DNA of 64,000 bases from Ochrovirga pacifica. Its GTDB lineage: Bacteria; Bacteroidota; Bacteroidia; Flavobacteriales; Flavobacteriaceae. The notes beneath the pieces are model-generated. The model worked only from the letters and a program-made list of their open reading frames with translations, was not told the origin of the DNA and made no database searches. Below are positions 43,422 through 51,977 of the stretch, one piece after another; position 1 is the first letter of the stretch, and every line of letters starts with the position of its first letter. The stretch is taken from NCBI RefSeq assembly GCF_000220525.1, contig NZ_AFPK01000035.1, forward strand, positions 51,675 through 115,674, written 5' to 3'. The translations under genes and the position numbers were made by a program.

Positions 43422-46400
43422 ATGAAAACAATGAACAAAATTTTAGTCTTACTAGCACTATTCTTAGGGTCTGTAACGACTTTTTCACAATCGACAAATG
43501 CATCGATTAAAGGAAAGTTTACAGACGTACAAGGAGAACCTTTGTTAGGAGTCACTGTAATGATTCAGAACACCGCAACAGGGTTTAAAACCGGAACCAA
43601 CTCGAACATGGAGGGGGAGTTTATTTTACAGCAATTGCCTTTAGGATCTTATACATTTAGGGCTACTTATTTAGGATATGCTACTGTAACCCAAAACGAT
43701 TTGGAATTAGATTTGAATGACGAAATTGTATTGAACATCACTTTAGAAGAAAGTGTAAACGATTTAGAAGCAGTGGTGTTAAAAAGTGACGGAATTACCA
43801 AGCGTATCAAACAATTAGGGGCTTCTACCAAAATTAGTAGTGAACAAATAAAAAGCTTGCCCGCAGAAGGAAGAAACTTTACACGTTTAACTAGTTTGTC
43901 TCCACTTCAAGGAGGGGGATCGTTAAACTTAGGGGGACAAAGAAGAACTTCTACCAATATTACCATAGATGGTGCCAATGCCAGAAATACCTTAACTGCA
44001 GGTGAAGTAGGTCGTGGTCCTTTTACCATTTCACAAGAAGCAATTCGTGAATTTGAAGTTTCTACCAACGATTATACTGTAACACAAGGTCGTCAAAGTG
44101 GAGGATCTTTAAATGCAGTAACCAAATCGGGAACTAATGAGTTTCACGGAAGTGCTTTTTCTTTTTACAGAGCTGATGCTTTGCAAAGCAAATACGATAT
44201 TAGAGGAGAAGAAAGAGATGCTGATTTTTATACTTTGCAAACAGGAATTAGTTTAGGAGGTCCGATTATTAAAGATAAATTGCACTTTTTTACTACCTAC
44301 GAAAGACAAGATGCTGGGAGTCCTGTAACCATTGCAGATATTCGATCAGAAGCTGATGAAAATCGTTACGGAGTTACTCAAGAAAATTTAGACCGATTTT
44401 TAGATATTGCCAGAAATCAATATGGAGTTAGCAATGCAAAACAGGTTGGGCAGTTTGATAGAGAAACACAAGCACACAACTTATTTGTTCGTTTGGATTG
44501 GCAAATTAACGACAAACATACGTTAACTTTAAGAAACTTGTACAATCAATACGAAAGTCCGATGAGTACAAGTGACAATTCAAACTTTGAAATTGCTGAA
44601 ACATGGTCAGATTTTGAATCGCATGAAAACAGTACTTTGTTGTCTTTACGTTCTGTATTTTCAGACAAAGTAACCAATGAGTTTAAGTTGCAATACCAGC
44701 ATGCAGAGCGTGCATATTTGCCAAGTTCACAGTTGCCAAGCTCTAACATACCACGTGCTATTGTAGATGTTACATCGGATTTGCCAAATGGAAATACAAG
44801 ATCAAGAACTTTTCAGTTAGGAGGACAACGTTATTCTCCAGAAACCAATTTAGAACAACAAGTTCATATTGCCAATACAACATATTTAAACACAGACAAC
44901 GTTAATTATACGTTTGGTACAGACAATACTATTACTTATTTAGAAACGTTGTTGTCTAACGAGCAAAACGGACGTTTCTTTTTTGACTCTTTGGATGATT
45001 TTGAAAACGGTGTTGCAAGTAGATATGCAAGAGAAGTACCTTTAACCGGTGTAGCCCCTGTAGTAGAACAAACAGTGTATGATTTGTCTTTGTTTGCAGA
45101 GGCTGATTTTAACATTCACAAAGACATCAATGTGATTGCAGGATTGCGTTGGGATGCTACAGTTTTCTCTAAAGCAGGAGCGTTTAACCCAGTAGTTTAT
45201 CAAGAATTAGGACTTCGCACCGACAATCAACCTACAGACTTTAACAACATTCAGCCAAGATTACAATTTACGTGGAATATCAATGGAACAGACAAAGATA
45301 TTTTAAAGTTAGGAGGAGGAGTATTTTCTTCACAACCGCACTATTACGCACAAGTAAACAACATTCAGAACAGTGGTGTGCTGTTAGGAGCTATTGATGT
45401 AACGGGGGATAATGTACCTACTCCAGATTTTGAAGGATATAGACAAAATCCATCAACTGTACCAGGAGTACCAGAAGGTGAAACACCTTTCTCTACCATC
45501 AATGCAGTAAGTGATGATTTTGAAGTGCCTACAACATACAAAGCAAATTTAAACTATACGCACTTTTTTAACAACGGAATGTATGTTGGGATCAATGCTT
45601 TGTTAAGTCATACAAAGAACAATTACACCTACCAAGAGGCAAACTTAGTAGATGAACCTTTCTTTACCACTCCAAACGGAAGAAAAGTATTTGTACCAGC
45701 AAACACTATTGCAGAAAACGGAAGGGTAGACTGGAAAGCATCAAGAAAGTCTGATAAAGTAGGTAGAGCTTTGTTGTTAACCTCTGATGGAATTTTAGAT
45801 CAAGCAGCATTAGTACTTAATGCAGGAGCCAAAGTAGGAAAAGATGGTTATGTAAATGCCAGCGTAACGTTTAACAGAACCAAAGACAATTCTTCTTACA
45901 ACTGTTGTGTAGCAAACACCTCTACATTTTTACCTGTAGAAGGAGATCCTAGAGATTTAAATTACGGATATTCTGACAATCATTTTGATACCAAAGTAAT
46001 TGTAAACGGTGCCACTCCAACTTGGGAAGGGTTTAAGTTAGGAGTTACAGCTATAGGAACAGGAGGTTCAAGATATTCTTTTAAGGTTGATAATACAACC
46101 AGTGCTAACGGAGACTTTAACTTAAGTAATGATATGGCTTATATTTACGGTCCTAATGATCCAAATACTCCGGCTGAAATTGCTGAAGCTTACAACAAAA
46201 TTTTAAACGATCCAGAAACTACAGAAGGATACAAAGAGTACTTAAGAGAAAGCTTTGGAAAGTTTGCAGAGCGTAACGCAGGTGTCAATCCATTTTACTT
46301 TACGGTAGATGTACGTTTAACTAAAGACATTAAATTGTACAGAAAACACAACCTACAATTGTCTGCAGATGTATTTAACTTTGCCAACCTATTAAACAAA

Positions 46401-46565
46401 GATTGGGGAGTAAGTCACAACTACGGAAACAGAGAGTTGATGAAAATAAACGGATTCGATCAAGCTACACAATCTTACTCTTATAATGTACAAACAGGAT
46501 CTGGAACAGAGCCTATTGGAGGAACCCCATGGAGGTTGCAAATAGGGGCTAAGTACACTTTTTAA
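43422..46565 (+). CDS. Oar-like TonB-dependent receptor
   Basis: A 1047-residue outer-membrane receptor. The signal peptide ends TFSQ and is followed by a CarboxypepD_reg-like domain (ASIKGKFTDVQGEPLLGVTVMIQNTATGFKTGTNSNMEGEF). A plug follows (LSPLQGGGSLNLGGQRRTSTNITIDGANARNTLT, NAVTKSGTNEFHGSAFSFYR), then a large barrel ending in aromatic GAKYTF. Oar-type receptors have this layout and no SusD partner, and none is present here. The next gene is a PhoD-like phosphatase after a terminator. The ligand is unknown; organic phosphate is a context-based guess. A second Met three codons in is a possible start. Confidence 0.93.
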   Translation: MKTMNKILVLLALFLGSVTTFSQSTNASIKGKFTDVQGEPLLGVTVMIQNTATGFKTGTNSNMEGEFILQQLPLGSYTFRATYLGYATVTQNDLELDLNDEIVLNITLEESVNDLEAVVLKSDGITKRIKQLGASTKISSEQIKSLPAEGRNFTRLTSLSPLQGGGSLNLGGQRRTSTNITIDGANARNTLTAGEVGRGPFTISQEAIREFEVSTNDYTVTQGRQSGGSLNAVTKSGTNEFHGSAFSFYRADALQSKYDIRGEERDADFYTLQTGISLGGPIIKDKLHFFTTYERQDAGSPVTIADIRSEADENRYGVTQENLDRFLDIARNQYGVSNAKQVGQFDRETQAHNLFVRLDWQINDKHTLTLRNLYNQYESPMSTSDNSNFEIAETWSDFESHENSTLLSLRSVFSDKVTNEFKLQYQHAERAYLPSSQLPSSNIPRAIVDVTSDLPNGNTRSRTFQLGGQRYSPETNLEQQVHIANTTYLNTDNVNYTFGTDNTITYLETLLSNEQNGRFFFDSLDDFENGVASRYAREVPLTGVAPVVEQTVYDLSLFAEADFNIHKDINVIAGLRWDATVFSKAGAFNPVVYQELGLRTDNQPTDFNNIQPRLQFTWNINGTDKDILKLGGGVFSSQPHYYAQVNNIQNSGVLLGAIDVTGDNVPTPDFEGYRQNPSTVPGVPEGETPFSTINAVSDDFEVPTTYKANLNYTHFFNNGMYVGINALLSHTKNNYTYQEANLVDEPFFTTPNGRKVFVPANTIAENGRVDWKASRKSDKVGRALLLTSDGILDQAALVLNAGAKVGKDGYVNASVTFNRTKDNSSYNCCVANTSTFLPVEGDPRDLNYGYSDNHFDTKVIVNGATPTWEGFKLGVTAIGTGGSRYSFKVDNTTSANGDFNLSNDMAYIYGPNDPNTPAEIAEAYNKILNDPETTEGYKEYLRESFGKFAERNAGVNPFYFTVDVRLTKDIKLYRKHNLQLSADVFNFANLLNKDWGVSHNYGNRELMKINGFDQATQSYSYNVQTGSGTEPIGGTPWRLQIGAKYTF

Positions 46566-46606
46566 ACGCATATGTTTGTTAATTGCTTTTGTAATGCTGA
46601 TATTAA

Positions 46607-46629
46607 AAAGTTAATGCATCGTTAACTTT
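46607..46629. promoter_or_regulatory. Inverted repeat AAAGTTAA-N7-TTAACTTT
   Basis: Perfect 8-bp arms (46607-46614 and 46622-46629) lie between the receptor and the phosphatase gene, with no T run, so not a normal terminator. The GTTAA/TTAAC half-sites also occur in the palindrome upstream of the receptor. Confidence 0.4.
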
Positions 46630-46648
46630 AAAGCAAAGCAAAAGTGTT

Positions 46649-46686
46649 AGGTTACAGAGGTGAATTTAGCTTCTGTAACCTATTTT
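46649..46686 (+). terminator. Terminator after the TonB receptor
   Basis: AGGTTACAGA (46649-46658) pairs with TCTGTAACCT (46672-46681) and is followed by TTTT. Confidence 0.7.
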
Positions 46687-46730
46687 AATCAATAAAAAAT
46701 ATACAATACAAATTATAAAAAACAATACAA

Positions 46731-47756
46731 ATGAAACATTTGGGCCTATTACTTTGTGCTATTTCTTTAGCCGCTTGTAAAAGTAACAATCAAGCAGCAC
46801 CAGAACAGGTTGCTACAACTACAGAAGAAAACAAGTCTGATTTTATTTTAACCTTTGGTTCTTGTAACAAACCAAGTAAAACCAATGTATTATGGGATGA
46901 TGTATTGGATCTTAATCCCGACATTTGGATTTGGGCAGGAGACAATATTTATGGAGATTCTCAGGACATGAGTAAAATAAAAGCAGATTACGAACTACAA
47001 CACCAACAAAACGGATACGAAGCTGTAGTAAAAAATACCAAGGTTATTGGTACTTGGGATGATCATGATTTTGGTAAAAACGATGCGGGAGTTGAATACC
47101 CAAAAAAGAAAGAAAGTCAGCAATTAATGTTAGATTTTTTTGATGTACCACAGGATTCTCCTAGAAGAACACGAGAAGGTGTGTATTCATCAGAATTGTT
47201 TAGTACAGACAAAGGAAGTATCAAAGTTATTTTGCTAGACACTCGCTATTTCAGAACAGGAATTACCAAAGCAGATATTAATGGACCACAAGAAGGGAGA
47301 ACTATTTTAGGAGCAGCACAATGGCAATGGTTAACGGATGAATTACACAATTCTACAGCAGACTTTAATGTTATTGTAAGTAGTATACAGACGTTACCTA
47401 AAGAGCATCCTTATGAAAAATGGGCAAACTTTCCGAACGAAAGAAAAAAGTTATTCAACCTTATAGCAGCTTCTAAAGCTAACAATGTAATTCTTTTGTC
47501 TGGAGATCGTCATATTTCTGAGTTTTCTAAGTTAGAGCAAGAGGGAATTGACTATCCTTTAATTGACTTTACGTCAAGTGGATTGACCCATGCAAGTTTT
47601 AACTTTAAAGGAGAGCAAAATTCTTTAAGACAAGGAGAGGTAGTACATACATTAAGCTTTGGGATATTGGCTTTTGATTTTGATGCCCAAAAAGTAACCA
47701 TGCAAATGCGTGGAGACAACGATACAGTGCAACAAGAGTTGGTACAAGTTTACTAG
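46731..47756 (+). CDS. PhoD-like metallophosphatase lipoprotein
   Basis: A 341-residue lipoprotein (MKHLGLLLCAISLAAC). The phosphoesterase core shows PhoD features: LTFGSCNKPSKTNVLWDDV with the Cys ligand, PDIWIWAGDNIYGDSQD, IGTWDDHDFGKNDAG, VILLDTRYFR and LLSGDRHISEFS. PhoD enzymes are Ca/Fe alkaline phosphatases or phosphodiesterases. The gene follows the TonB receptor by 165 bases, separated by an inverted repeat and a terminator, suggesting a phosphate or phosphoester uptake pair with separate promoters. It ends at a bidirectional hairpin. Confidence 0.9.
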   Translation: MKHLGLLLCAISLAACKSNNQAAPEQVATTTEENKSDFILTFGSCNKPSKTNVLWDDVLDLNPDIWIWAGDNIYGDSQDMSKIKADYELQHQQNGYEAVVKNTKVIGTWDDHDFGKNDAGVEYPKKKESQQLMLDFFDVPQDSPRRTREGVYSSELFSTDKGSIKVILLDTRYFRTGITKADINGPQEGRTILGAAQWQWLTDELHNSTADFNVIVSSIQTLPKEHPYEKWANFPNERKKLFNLIAASKANNVILLSGDRHISEFSKLEQEGIDYPLIDFTSSGLTHASFNFKGEQNSLRQGEVVHTLSFGILAFDFDAQKVTMQMRGDNDTVQQELVQVY

Positions 47757-47808
47757 TTACAGAATTGCTATAAACAGAAAGAACGTAAGTTTTAAGTTTT
47801 GTAATATT

Positions 47809-47841
47809 GGGAATCTATACAATTGTATAGATTCCCTTTTT
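47809..47841. terminator. Bidirectional terminator between the PhoD-like gene and the Crp/Fnr gene
   Basis: A perfect 28-base palindrome (47809-47836, arms GGGAATCTATACAA) is followed by a T run on the plus strand. Confidence 0.8.
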
Positions 47842-47845
47842 TGTT

Positions 47846-48460
47846 TTATAATTTTTCTAATGCAGCAGCAATAGATTGTCTGGTAGTACCAATTAAATCC
47901 CCCAAATCTTTTTGCGTTAGCAAATCGAATAGAATGTATTCGTCTCCCAAATAATCGTGTACTTTGTCATCAAAGTAAGTGCGTAGGTATTTCACTTTTT
48001 CTAAAGTACCTTTTTCGTTAGACATTTTTACTTTTTTTTCTGCATTGCACCAACGCTTTACCAAATAACGGATAAACCAATCGTTTAATACAGGGTCTTC
48101 TACCACTGCTCTTTTAATAAACTCTAAATCGTAAACACGTATTTTACAGTCTATCATGGTTTTAGAGTATTCGTAAAATTGTTTGTTCTCTAAGTATTCA
48201 AAATTTCCAAAGAATTCACCATCTCCCAAAACCTCATAAATAAAAGGTTTGCCTTCTTGGCTATAGGTTCCTAATTTTACAGCACCTCTAACAACTTGAT
48301 ATATTTTTTTAGATCTAAAAATGGCTTTGTAAACGTTGTTTCCTTTTAACTTAATCGTTTCGGTTACATAGTTGTCTAAGTCTGGATAGTGTTCTTTTAA
48401 ATGTTGGTACACATCAAAATTTTGGAATTTTTTGATAGTGGCAGAATGTAAATTAATCAT
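47846..48460 (-). CDS. Crp/Fnr-family transcriptional regulator
   Basis: A 204-residue regulator. Residues about 35-130 are the cNMP-binding beta-roll (VVRGAVKLGTYSQEGKPFIYEVLGDGEFFGNFEYLEN), without an obvious cAMP phosphate cassette and without the Fnr cysteine cluster. The C-terminal winged helix is LLTQKDLGDLIGTTRQSIAAALEKL; the protein ends exactly at this recognition helix, a short form common in Flavobacteria. The effector and regulon are unknown. It is convergent with the PhoD-like gene and precedes the stress cluster. Confidence 0.9.
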   Translation of the reverse strand: MINLHSATIKKFQNFDVYQHLKEHYPDLDNYVTETIKLKGNNVYKAIFRSKKIYQVVRGAVKLGTYSQEGKPFIYEVLGDGEFFGNFEYLENKQFYEYSKTMIDCKIRVYDLEFIKRAVVEDPVLNDWFIRYLVKRWCNAEKKVKMSNEKGTLEKVKYLRTYFDDKVHDYLGDEYILFDLLTQKDLGDLIGTTRQSIAAALEKL

Positions 48461-48560
48461 GTTACTTAGGGAGTTTTAAAACATCCTAAAGTAAAAAACT
48501 ATAAAAAAAAGAAGGTTAAAGAAGCGTTAATAGTGTGGTACTAAAGTGTTATATACAACA

Positions 48561-48590
48561 AAAAATCCATCTACGGAGCGATGGATTTTT
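48561..48590. terminator. Terminator after the acidic lipoprotein gene
   Basis: AAAAATCCATC (48561-48571) pairs with GATGGATTTTT (48580-48590). The A/T flanks suit either strand. Confidence 0.8.
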
Positions 48591-48622
48591 TGGGTGGTAA
48601 AACGTTACAGTAAAAACTGTGA

Positions 48623-48829
48623 TTAATGCGTGGCATCTTCAACTTCGTCTTCAACTTCTTCGGCTGCATCGTCTACAGCATCAGCAGCATCATGTGCAGC
48701 ATCGTCTATGTCGTCTCCCATTTCTTCTACTTTGTCTTCAAATTTTTCTGATTTTGATTGTTCTTTACAAGAAACTGCAAATAATGAGATAAATAAGGCA
48801 AATACGATTGGTAAAATTGATTTTTTCAT
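48623..48829 (-). CDS. Small acidic alanine/aspartate-rich lipoprotein
   Basis: A 68-residue lipoprotein: MKKSILPIVFALFISLFAVSC is the signal with lipobox AVSC. The mature part is about 47 residues, dominated by Asp, Glu and Ala in a helical repeat (DDIDDAAHDAADAVDD is one stretch) with very few basic residues. Such entericidin- or LEA-like tiny lipoproteins accompany stress loci in Flavobacteria. The role is unknown; surface charge or desiccation protection is speculation. The neighbours DUF1328, AraC and YtxH support a stress context. Confidence 0.75.
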   Translation of the reverse strand: MKKSILPIVFALFISLFAVSCKEQSKSEKFEDKVEEMGDDIDDAAHDAADAVDDAAEEVEDEVEDATH

Positions 48830-48884
48830 AATGATTGTGGTTTTAATGGTTAATGATAAATAGTTTTGTTAATGATTGCTGTTT

Positions 48885-49043
48885 TTAGACCCTTCTTCCA
48901 AATAAAAGTGATAGTACAAATAGTACTAAAAAAACAACAAATAAAATTTTAGCGATACCTACGGCACTAGCAGCAATTCCTGAAAATCCAAAGATTGCGG
49001 CAATAAATGCCAATACGATAAAAGAAATACTCCATCTTAACAT
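48885..49043 (-). CDS. DUF1328 (YtjA-like) small membrane protein
   Basis: A 52-residue ORF beginning [20 protein letters not shown] and continuing [14 protein letters not shown] before a second hydrophobic stretch and a C-terminal LLFGRRV. This matches the DUF1328 family (YtjA of E. coli) in length, the opening MLRW, and the closing FGRR. It has two membrane helices. The function is unknown, but family members are often stress induced. It lies 55 bases upstream of the acidic lipoprotein on the same strand. Confidence 0.88.
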   Translation of the reverse strand: MLRWSISFIVLAFIAAIFGFSGIAASAVGIAKILFVVFLVLFVLSLLFGRRV

Positions 49044-49275
49044 AATTATAATTTTTTTGGGTTTATACTTGATTTAAGTTGTTCTTAAATCCCTACACTG
49101 TAAAGGTACAGCGAGCTTACAATGTTTTTGAACGTTATCCGTTTAGATATGAACGCTAAACATAAAAAGTGTAAAAAGATGACATCAGGTGCAATTAAAT
49201 GGTGTTTTATAACCTTGTTCCGCTTATCTTTGTGTAATCATAAAGCAAGTACTAAGCTTTTTTAAAAAAACGACT

Positions 49276-50316
49276 ATGATAAAAATTGAAATTTCTGCAA
49301 CAAGTATCAATCAAACCGTAGAGCAGATCCAAAAAGTGATTGGAGGAAGGATTGAGGAAAATTGGGGAGAATTTACATTGATTGTAAATAATCAAAAAGC
49401 TTTTGGGAAAATTCGATTTATCAACTTTGAAAGAGGTGTGCATTTGATGGATTTTGACATTCAGTTTTTTGAAGAAACATTGATTGTTAATGACACTTCG
49501 TTGTACAACCCCATTCGATTTTCGTATTGTTTAGAGGGGTATTACGAACATCGATTTTTAAATACTGAAAAAAAACAAATTGACCAGTTTCAATCTGTTA
49601 TCCTATCGGGAAGAGACGGAGGGTATACCTACACATATTTTCCTGAAAAAGTAACTATCAAAACCAACGAAATTCACGTGCTTAGGAATAAGTTTCTTAA
49701 AAGGAGTTTGAATCCTATTGATACGTTAAACGAAAAACTGCACGAGGTTTTTCTAGATACAGATCATGAAAATAAGTTTTCGCACTACGGAGCTTACAAC
49801 CTAAAATTGGCCGATCAAATTAATTTTTTATCGAACATAAAAAAGAAAGGGATGATACGCATGTTGTTGATAGAGAGTAAGGTGTATGAAATATTGTCAC
49901 AGCACATGTTGCAGCACAATTTAGAAGTAAGTGGTAAAAAAGTGGAAACATCTTTGTTAAAAAGTGAGTTGAAAATAGTAAGAAAATACGCTAAAAAAAT
50001 TATCAAAACTCCATCAGTTAATTACTCTTTAGAATCTATTGCTAATGATACAGGTTTAACACAAGCAAAGTTGCAAGAAGGTTTTAAGCTATTGTACAAT
50101 AGAACTGTAACAGAATATATTAGGCACGTTCGATTAAGAAAAGCAAGAGATTTAATGAATACTACAGATATGAATGTATCTGAAATTGTATACACTGTTG
50201 GTTTTAGTAGTAGAAGTTATTTTTCTAAAATATTTAAATCTAAGTTTGACATTAGTCCAAGTGAATATCTAAAACTTAGAAACGAAAAAACGCTTCTTCA
50301 AAGTGAAGAAGCGTAG
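49276..50316 (+). CDS. AraC-family transcriptional regulator
   Basis: A 346-residue protein with an N-terminal sensor region of about 220 residues (no clear family) and a C-terminal AraC double helix-turn-helix: YSLESIANDTGLTQAKLQEGFKLLYNRTVTEYIRHVRLRKARDLM, then NVSEIVYTVGFSSRSYFSKIFKSKFDISPSEYL. It is the only plus-strand gene within the stress cluster and is convergent with the DUF6327/holin/YtxH operon, so it may control these genes. The last 27 bases of coding sequence double as the minus-strand terminator. A TATCTTTG at 49225-49232 could be its -7 element. Confidence 0.9.
   Translation: MIKIEISATSINQTVEQIQKVIGGRIEENWGEFTLIVNNQKAFGKIRFINFERGVHLMDFDIQFFEETLIVNDTSLYNPIRFSYCLEGYYEHRFLNTEKKQIDQFQSVILSGRDGGYTYTYFPEKVTIKTNEIHVLRNKFLKRSLNPIDTLNEKLHEVFLDTDHENKFSHYGAYNLKLADQINFLSNIKKKGMIRMLLIESKVYEILSQHMLQHNLEVSGKKVETSLLKSELKIVRKYAKKIIKTPSVNYSLESIANDTGLTQAKLQEGFKLLYNRTVTEYIRHVRLRKARDLMNTTDMNVSEIVYTVGFSSRSYFSKIFKSKFDISPSEYLKLRNEKTLLQSEEA
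50285..50313 (-). terminator. Terminator of the YtxH operon inside the AraC coding end
   Basis: CGCTTCTTC (50291-50299) pairs with GAAGAAGCG (50305-50313). On the minus strand a run of six T residues (50285-50290) follows. The hairpin encodes the last residues of the AraC protein on the plus strand. Confidence 0.8.
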
Positions 50317-50327
50317 GAAATATATAT

Positions 50328-50537
50328 TTAGGAGGCTTTGTTTTTTTTGCTAAATAACAATTGCCAACCGTAGTGAATTAACTTTTTGTAAAGATAGGTT
50401 TGAATCCAATCTACGGGTTGTATTGCTGATAGTGTCTGACCTTTTACTTTTTTAATTTCTTCCACAGCAATTTGTCTTTTCAGTTGCAAAATATTAAGGT
50501 CTCGATTGATTTCTTCTAGGCTGTTGTATTGTTTCAT
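50328..50537 (-). CDS. DUF6327-like small protein
   Basis: A 69-residue protein beginning MKQYNSLEEINRDLNILQLKRQIAVEEIKKVKG, a helical N-terminus I associate with the flavobacterial DUF6327 family, usually found beside YtxH and holin-like genes as here. The C-terminus is basic (SKKNKAS). No membrane segment. It is the last gene of an operon with the holin-like and YtxH genes (13-bp gap). The function is unknown. Confidence 0.7.
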   Translation of the reverse strand: MKQYNSLEEINRDLNILQLKRQIAVEEIKKVKGQTLSAIQPVDWIQTYLYKKLIHYGWQLLFSKKNKAS

Positions 50538-50550
50538 TTTTTTAACGATT

Positions 50551-50907
50551 TTATTGGTTGGTAAAAAATGTTTTGCGCACCATTCTAATCATCGGACTTT
50601 CTATCAATGTTTTTCTAAAAGTATAAATAACGGCTGTTAGTAAAAACAATATTCCGGCAGTGGTTAACAAAGCCAAATGTTGATTTCCGAGTAGTTCAAT
50701 CAATAGCACAACCCCTTCTATAACCAAGATTACAAAACCTATAAATAACAAGCCTCCTAATAGGAAACTTTTAAATAGTAATGTAAAGGCAAGGCTTAAT
50801 TGTTTAAAAGCTTTTAGTTCTACATATTTTTCTGTAGCTTCAAGGTAGTCTTTGCTACTTTGAACCACTTTTTTGGAGTTGCTGCTTATTTCTTGAAATG
50901 TACTCAT
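50551..50907 (-). CDS. Phage-holin-like (DUF1469-type) membrane protein
   Basis: A 118-residue protein with a helical N-terminus (SSKDYLEATEKYVELKAFK), two long membrane helices (FLLGGLLFIGFVILVIEGVVLLIELLG; LALLTTAGILFLLTAVIYTF) and a short basic tail. This pattern matches the putative actinobacterial holin-X/DUF1469 superfamily, which despite the name belongs to stress or membrane loci and is not a phage lysis gene. It lies 1 base from ytxH. Confidence 0.75.
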   Translation of the reverse strand: MSTFQEISSNSKKVVQSSKDYLEATEKYVELKAFKQLSLAFTLLFKSFLLGGLLFIGFVILVIEGVVLLIELLGNQHLALLTTAGILFLLTAVIYTFRKTLIESPMIRMVRKTFFTNQ

Positions 50908-50908
50908 C

Positions 50909-51235
50909 TTATTTCTGTAATTTTTTGTTTTGCTTTTTTAAAGCTTCTAGTTGACTTTCTAAAGTGTTGATGATATCATCTGCTTTGTGACTAGATTTGG
51001 TTACAATTCTGTCAATCTCTTCTTCTAAAGTTTCTTTTTTAGTGCTAATAGTATCTGCAACATTGTCTCTTAGGTTAACTGCTTCATCAGCAATTAAATC
51101 TCCTGTTTCACTAATTTTTTCTTTAATCATTTTGCGTGTTTTGCTTCCTTTATTGGGTGCAAATAATACGCCTACTAATGCTCCTGTTGCCATTCCGGCT
51201 AATACTCCTAATGCGGTGTTTTGTTGGTTACTCAT
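50909..51235 (-). CDS. YtxH domain protein
   Basis: A 108-residue protein. The glycine-rich membrane-insertion segment GVLAGMATGALVGVLFAPNKGSKTRKMI is the YtxH (PF12732) signature. A long amphipathic coiled-coil tail follows (LRDNVADTISTKKETLEEEIDRIV and LESQLEALKKQNKKLQK). General-stress YtxH proteins of Bacillus share this layout; the role is unknown. It is the first gene of the three-gene minus-strand operon. Confidence 0.9.
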   Translation of the reverse strand: MSNQQNTALGVLAGMATGALVGVLFAPNKGSKTRKMIKEKISETGDLIADEAVNLRDNVADTISTKKETLEEEIDRIVTKSSHKADDIINTLESQLEALKKQNKKLQK

Positions 51236-51250
51236 AATTTTTAAATGGTT

Positions 51251-51928
51251 TTAATGGTTAATATATTTACGGATTGACGGTATCGATCGTAAAGAAACCG
51301 ACTTGTCAATTTGGGTAATTTTAAATTCTGTTGTACTGGCTTTATTGGTTTTTTGTATGATAGATTTTAAATCTTCATCTTCAGAAAGCCAGAGGTCTTT
51401 TAGTTTGTTATCTATTACAAAAGGCATATAATCACTAAGATTTTGCACTTTCTGAAAAACTTTATCTTGATCTTTTAATAATAAAGCAAAAGTTAAAAAA
51501 CCATCATTTAGCTGGTTGTAGCATCCTGCTACATAAAAAGGCTGATTGTCTTTTTGGCTAATAAAAAAGGTTTGTGTTTTTCCTTGATCTAAATACGTGG
51601 TAAAAAAACCCGTAATTAAAATCAAGCACCTTTTTAGGTTGGCATCATTTTTTACAAAATAATTGGCATCCAACTCGTTGTGTTTTATGGTTAATGTATC
51701 AATTACATTTTGAAAATCTTGCCAATCTTCGTCGTAATTGTTGGGTAACAATCCCCAAATACCAAAAGAGATTTGGTTAGTATCTTCTTGGGTTATAATG
51801 GGAATGATGGTTTCTTCCTTTCCAGAAATAACAAACTGTTTTTGATACAACCTAGGGTACTTTAGCGGAATTTGTGCAAATTCTGCTAGTTCTTGTACGG
51901 TGGCTGTATTTGATAGTTTGTATTTCAT
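51251..51928 (-). CDS. SRAP-fold protein lacking the catalytic residues
   Basis: A 225-residue protein with the order of blocks of the SOS-response-associated peptidase (YedK/HMCES) family: ISFGIWGLLPNNY, KRCLILITGFFTTYL, TQTFFISQKDNQPFYVAGCYNQL, and YMPFVIDNKLKDLWL. HMCES-type proteins crosslink to abasic DNA through Cys2, helped by Asn, Glu and His. Here position 2 is Lys, the GFYEW Glu is absent (GFFTTY), and the His before MP is Asp-Tyr. It is probably a non-catalytic derivative. It sits between ytxH and dps. The fold assignment is by eye. Confidence 0.65.
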   Translation of the reverse strand: MKYKLSNTATVQELAEFAQIPLKYPRLYQKQFVISGKEETIIPIITQEDTNQISFGIWGLLPNNYDEDWQDFQNVIDTLTIKHNELDANYFVKNDANLKRCLILITGFFTTYLDQGKTQTFFISQKDNQPFYVAGCYNQLNDGFLTFALLLKDQDKVFQKVQNLSDYMPFVIDNKLKDLWLSEDEDLKSIIQKTNKASTTEFKITQIDKSVSLRSIPSIRKYINH

Positions 51929-51977
51929 AAATAATAGATAATTTTTTGGGTTGTAGATTTTGTTTTGTGACTACAAA

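Noticed and set aside
43214..43555. A 113-codon minus-strand ORF over the TonB receptor start
   Set aside because: It overlaps the signal peptide coding region of a clear gene and has no recognisable features.
48630..48863. A Ser/Ala-rich 77-codon ORF opposite the acidic lipoprotein
   Set aside because: Its composition is the mirror of the Asp/Glu/Ala repeats on the other strand, a typical shadow ORF.
50551..50907. Holin-like gene as a sign of a prophage
   Set aside because: No other phage gene is near; the DUF1469-type neighbours (YtxH, DUF6327-like, Dps) indicate a stress locus.
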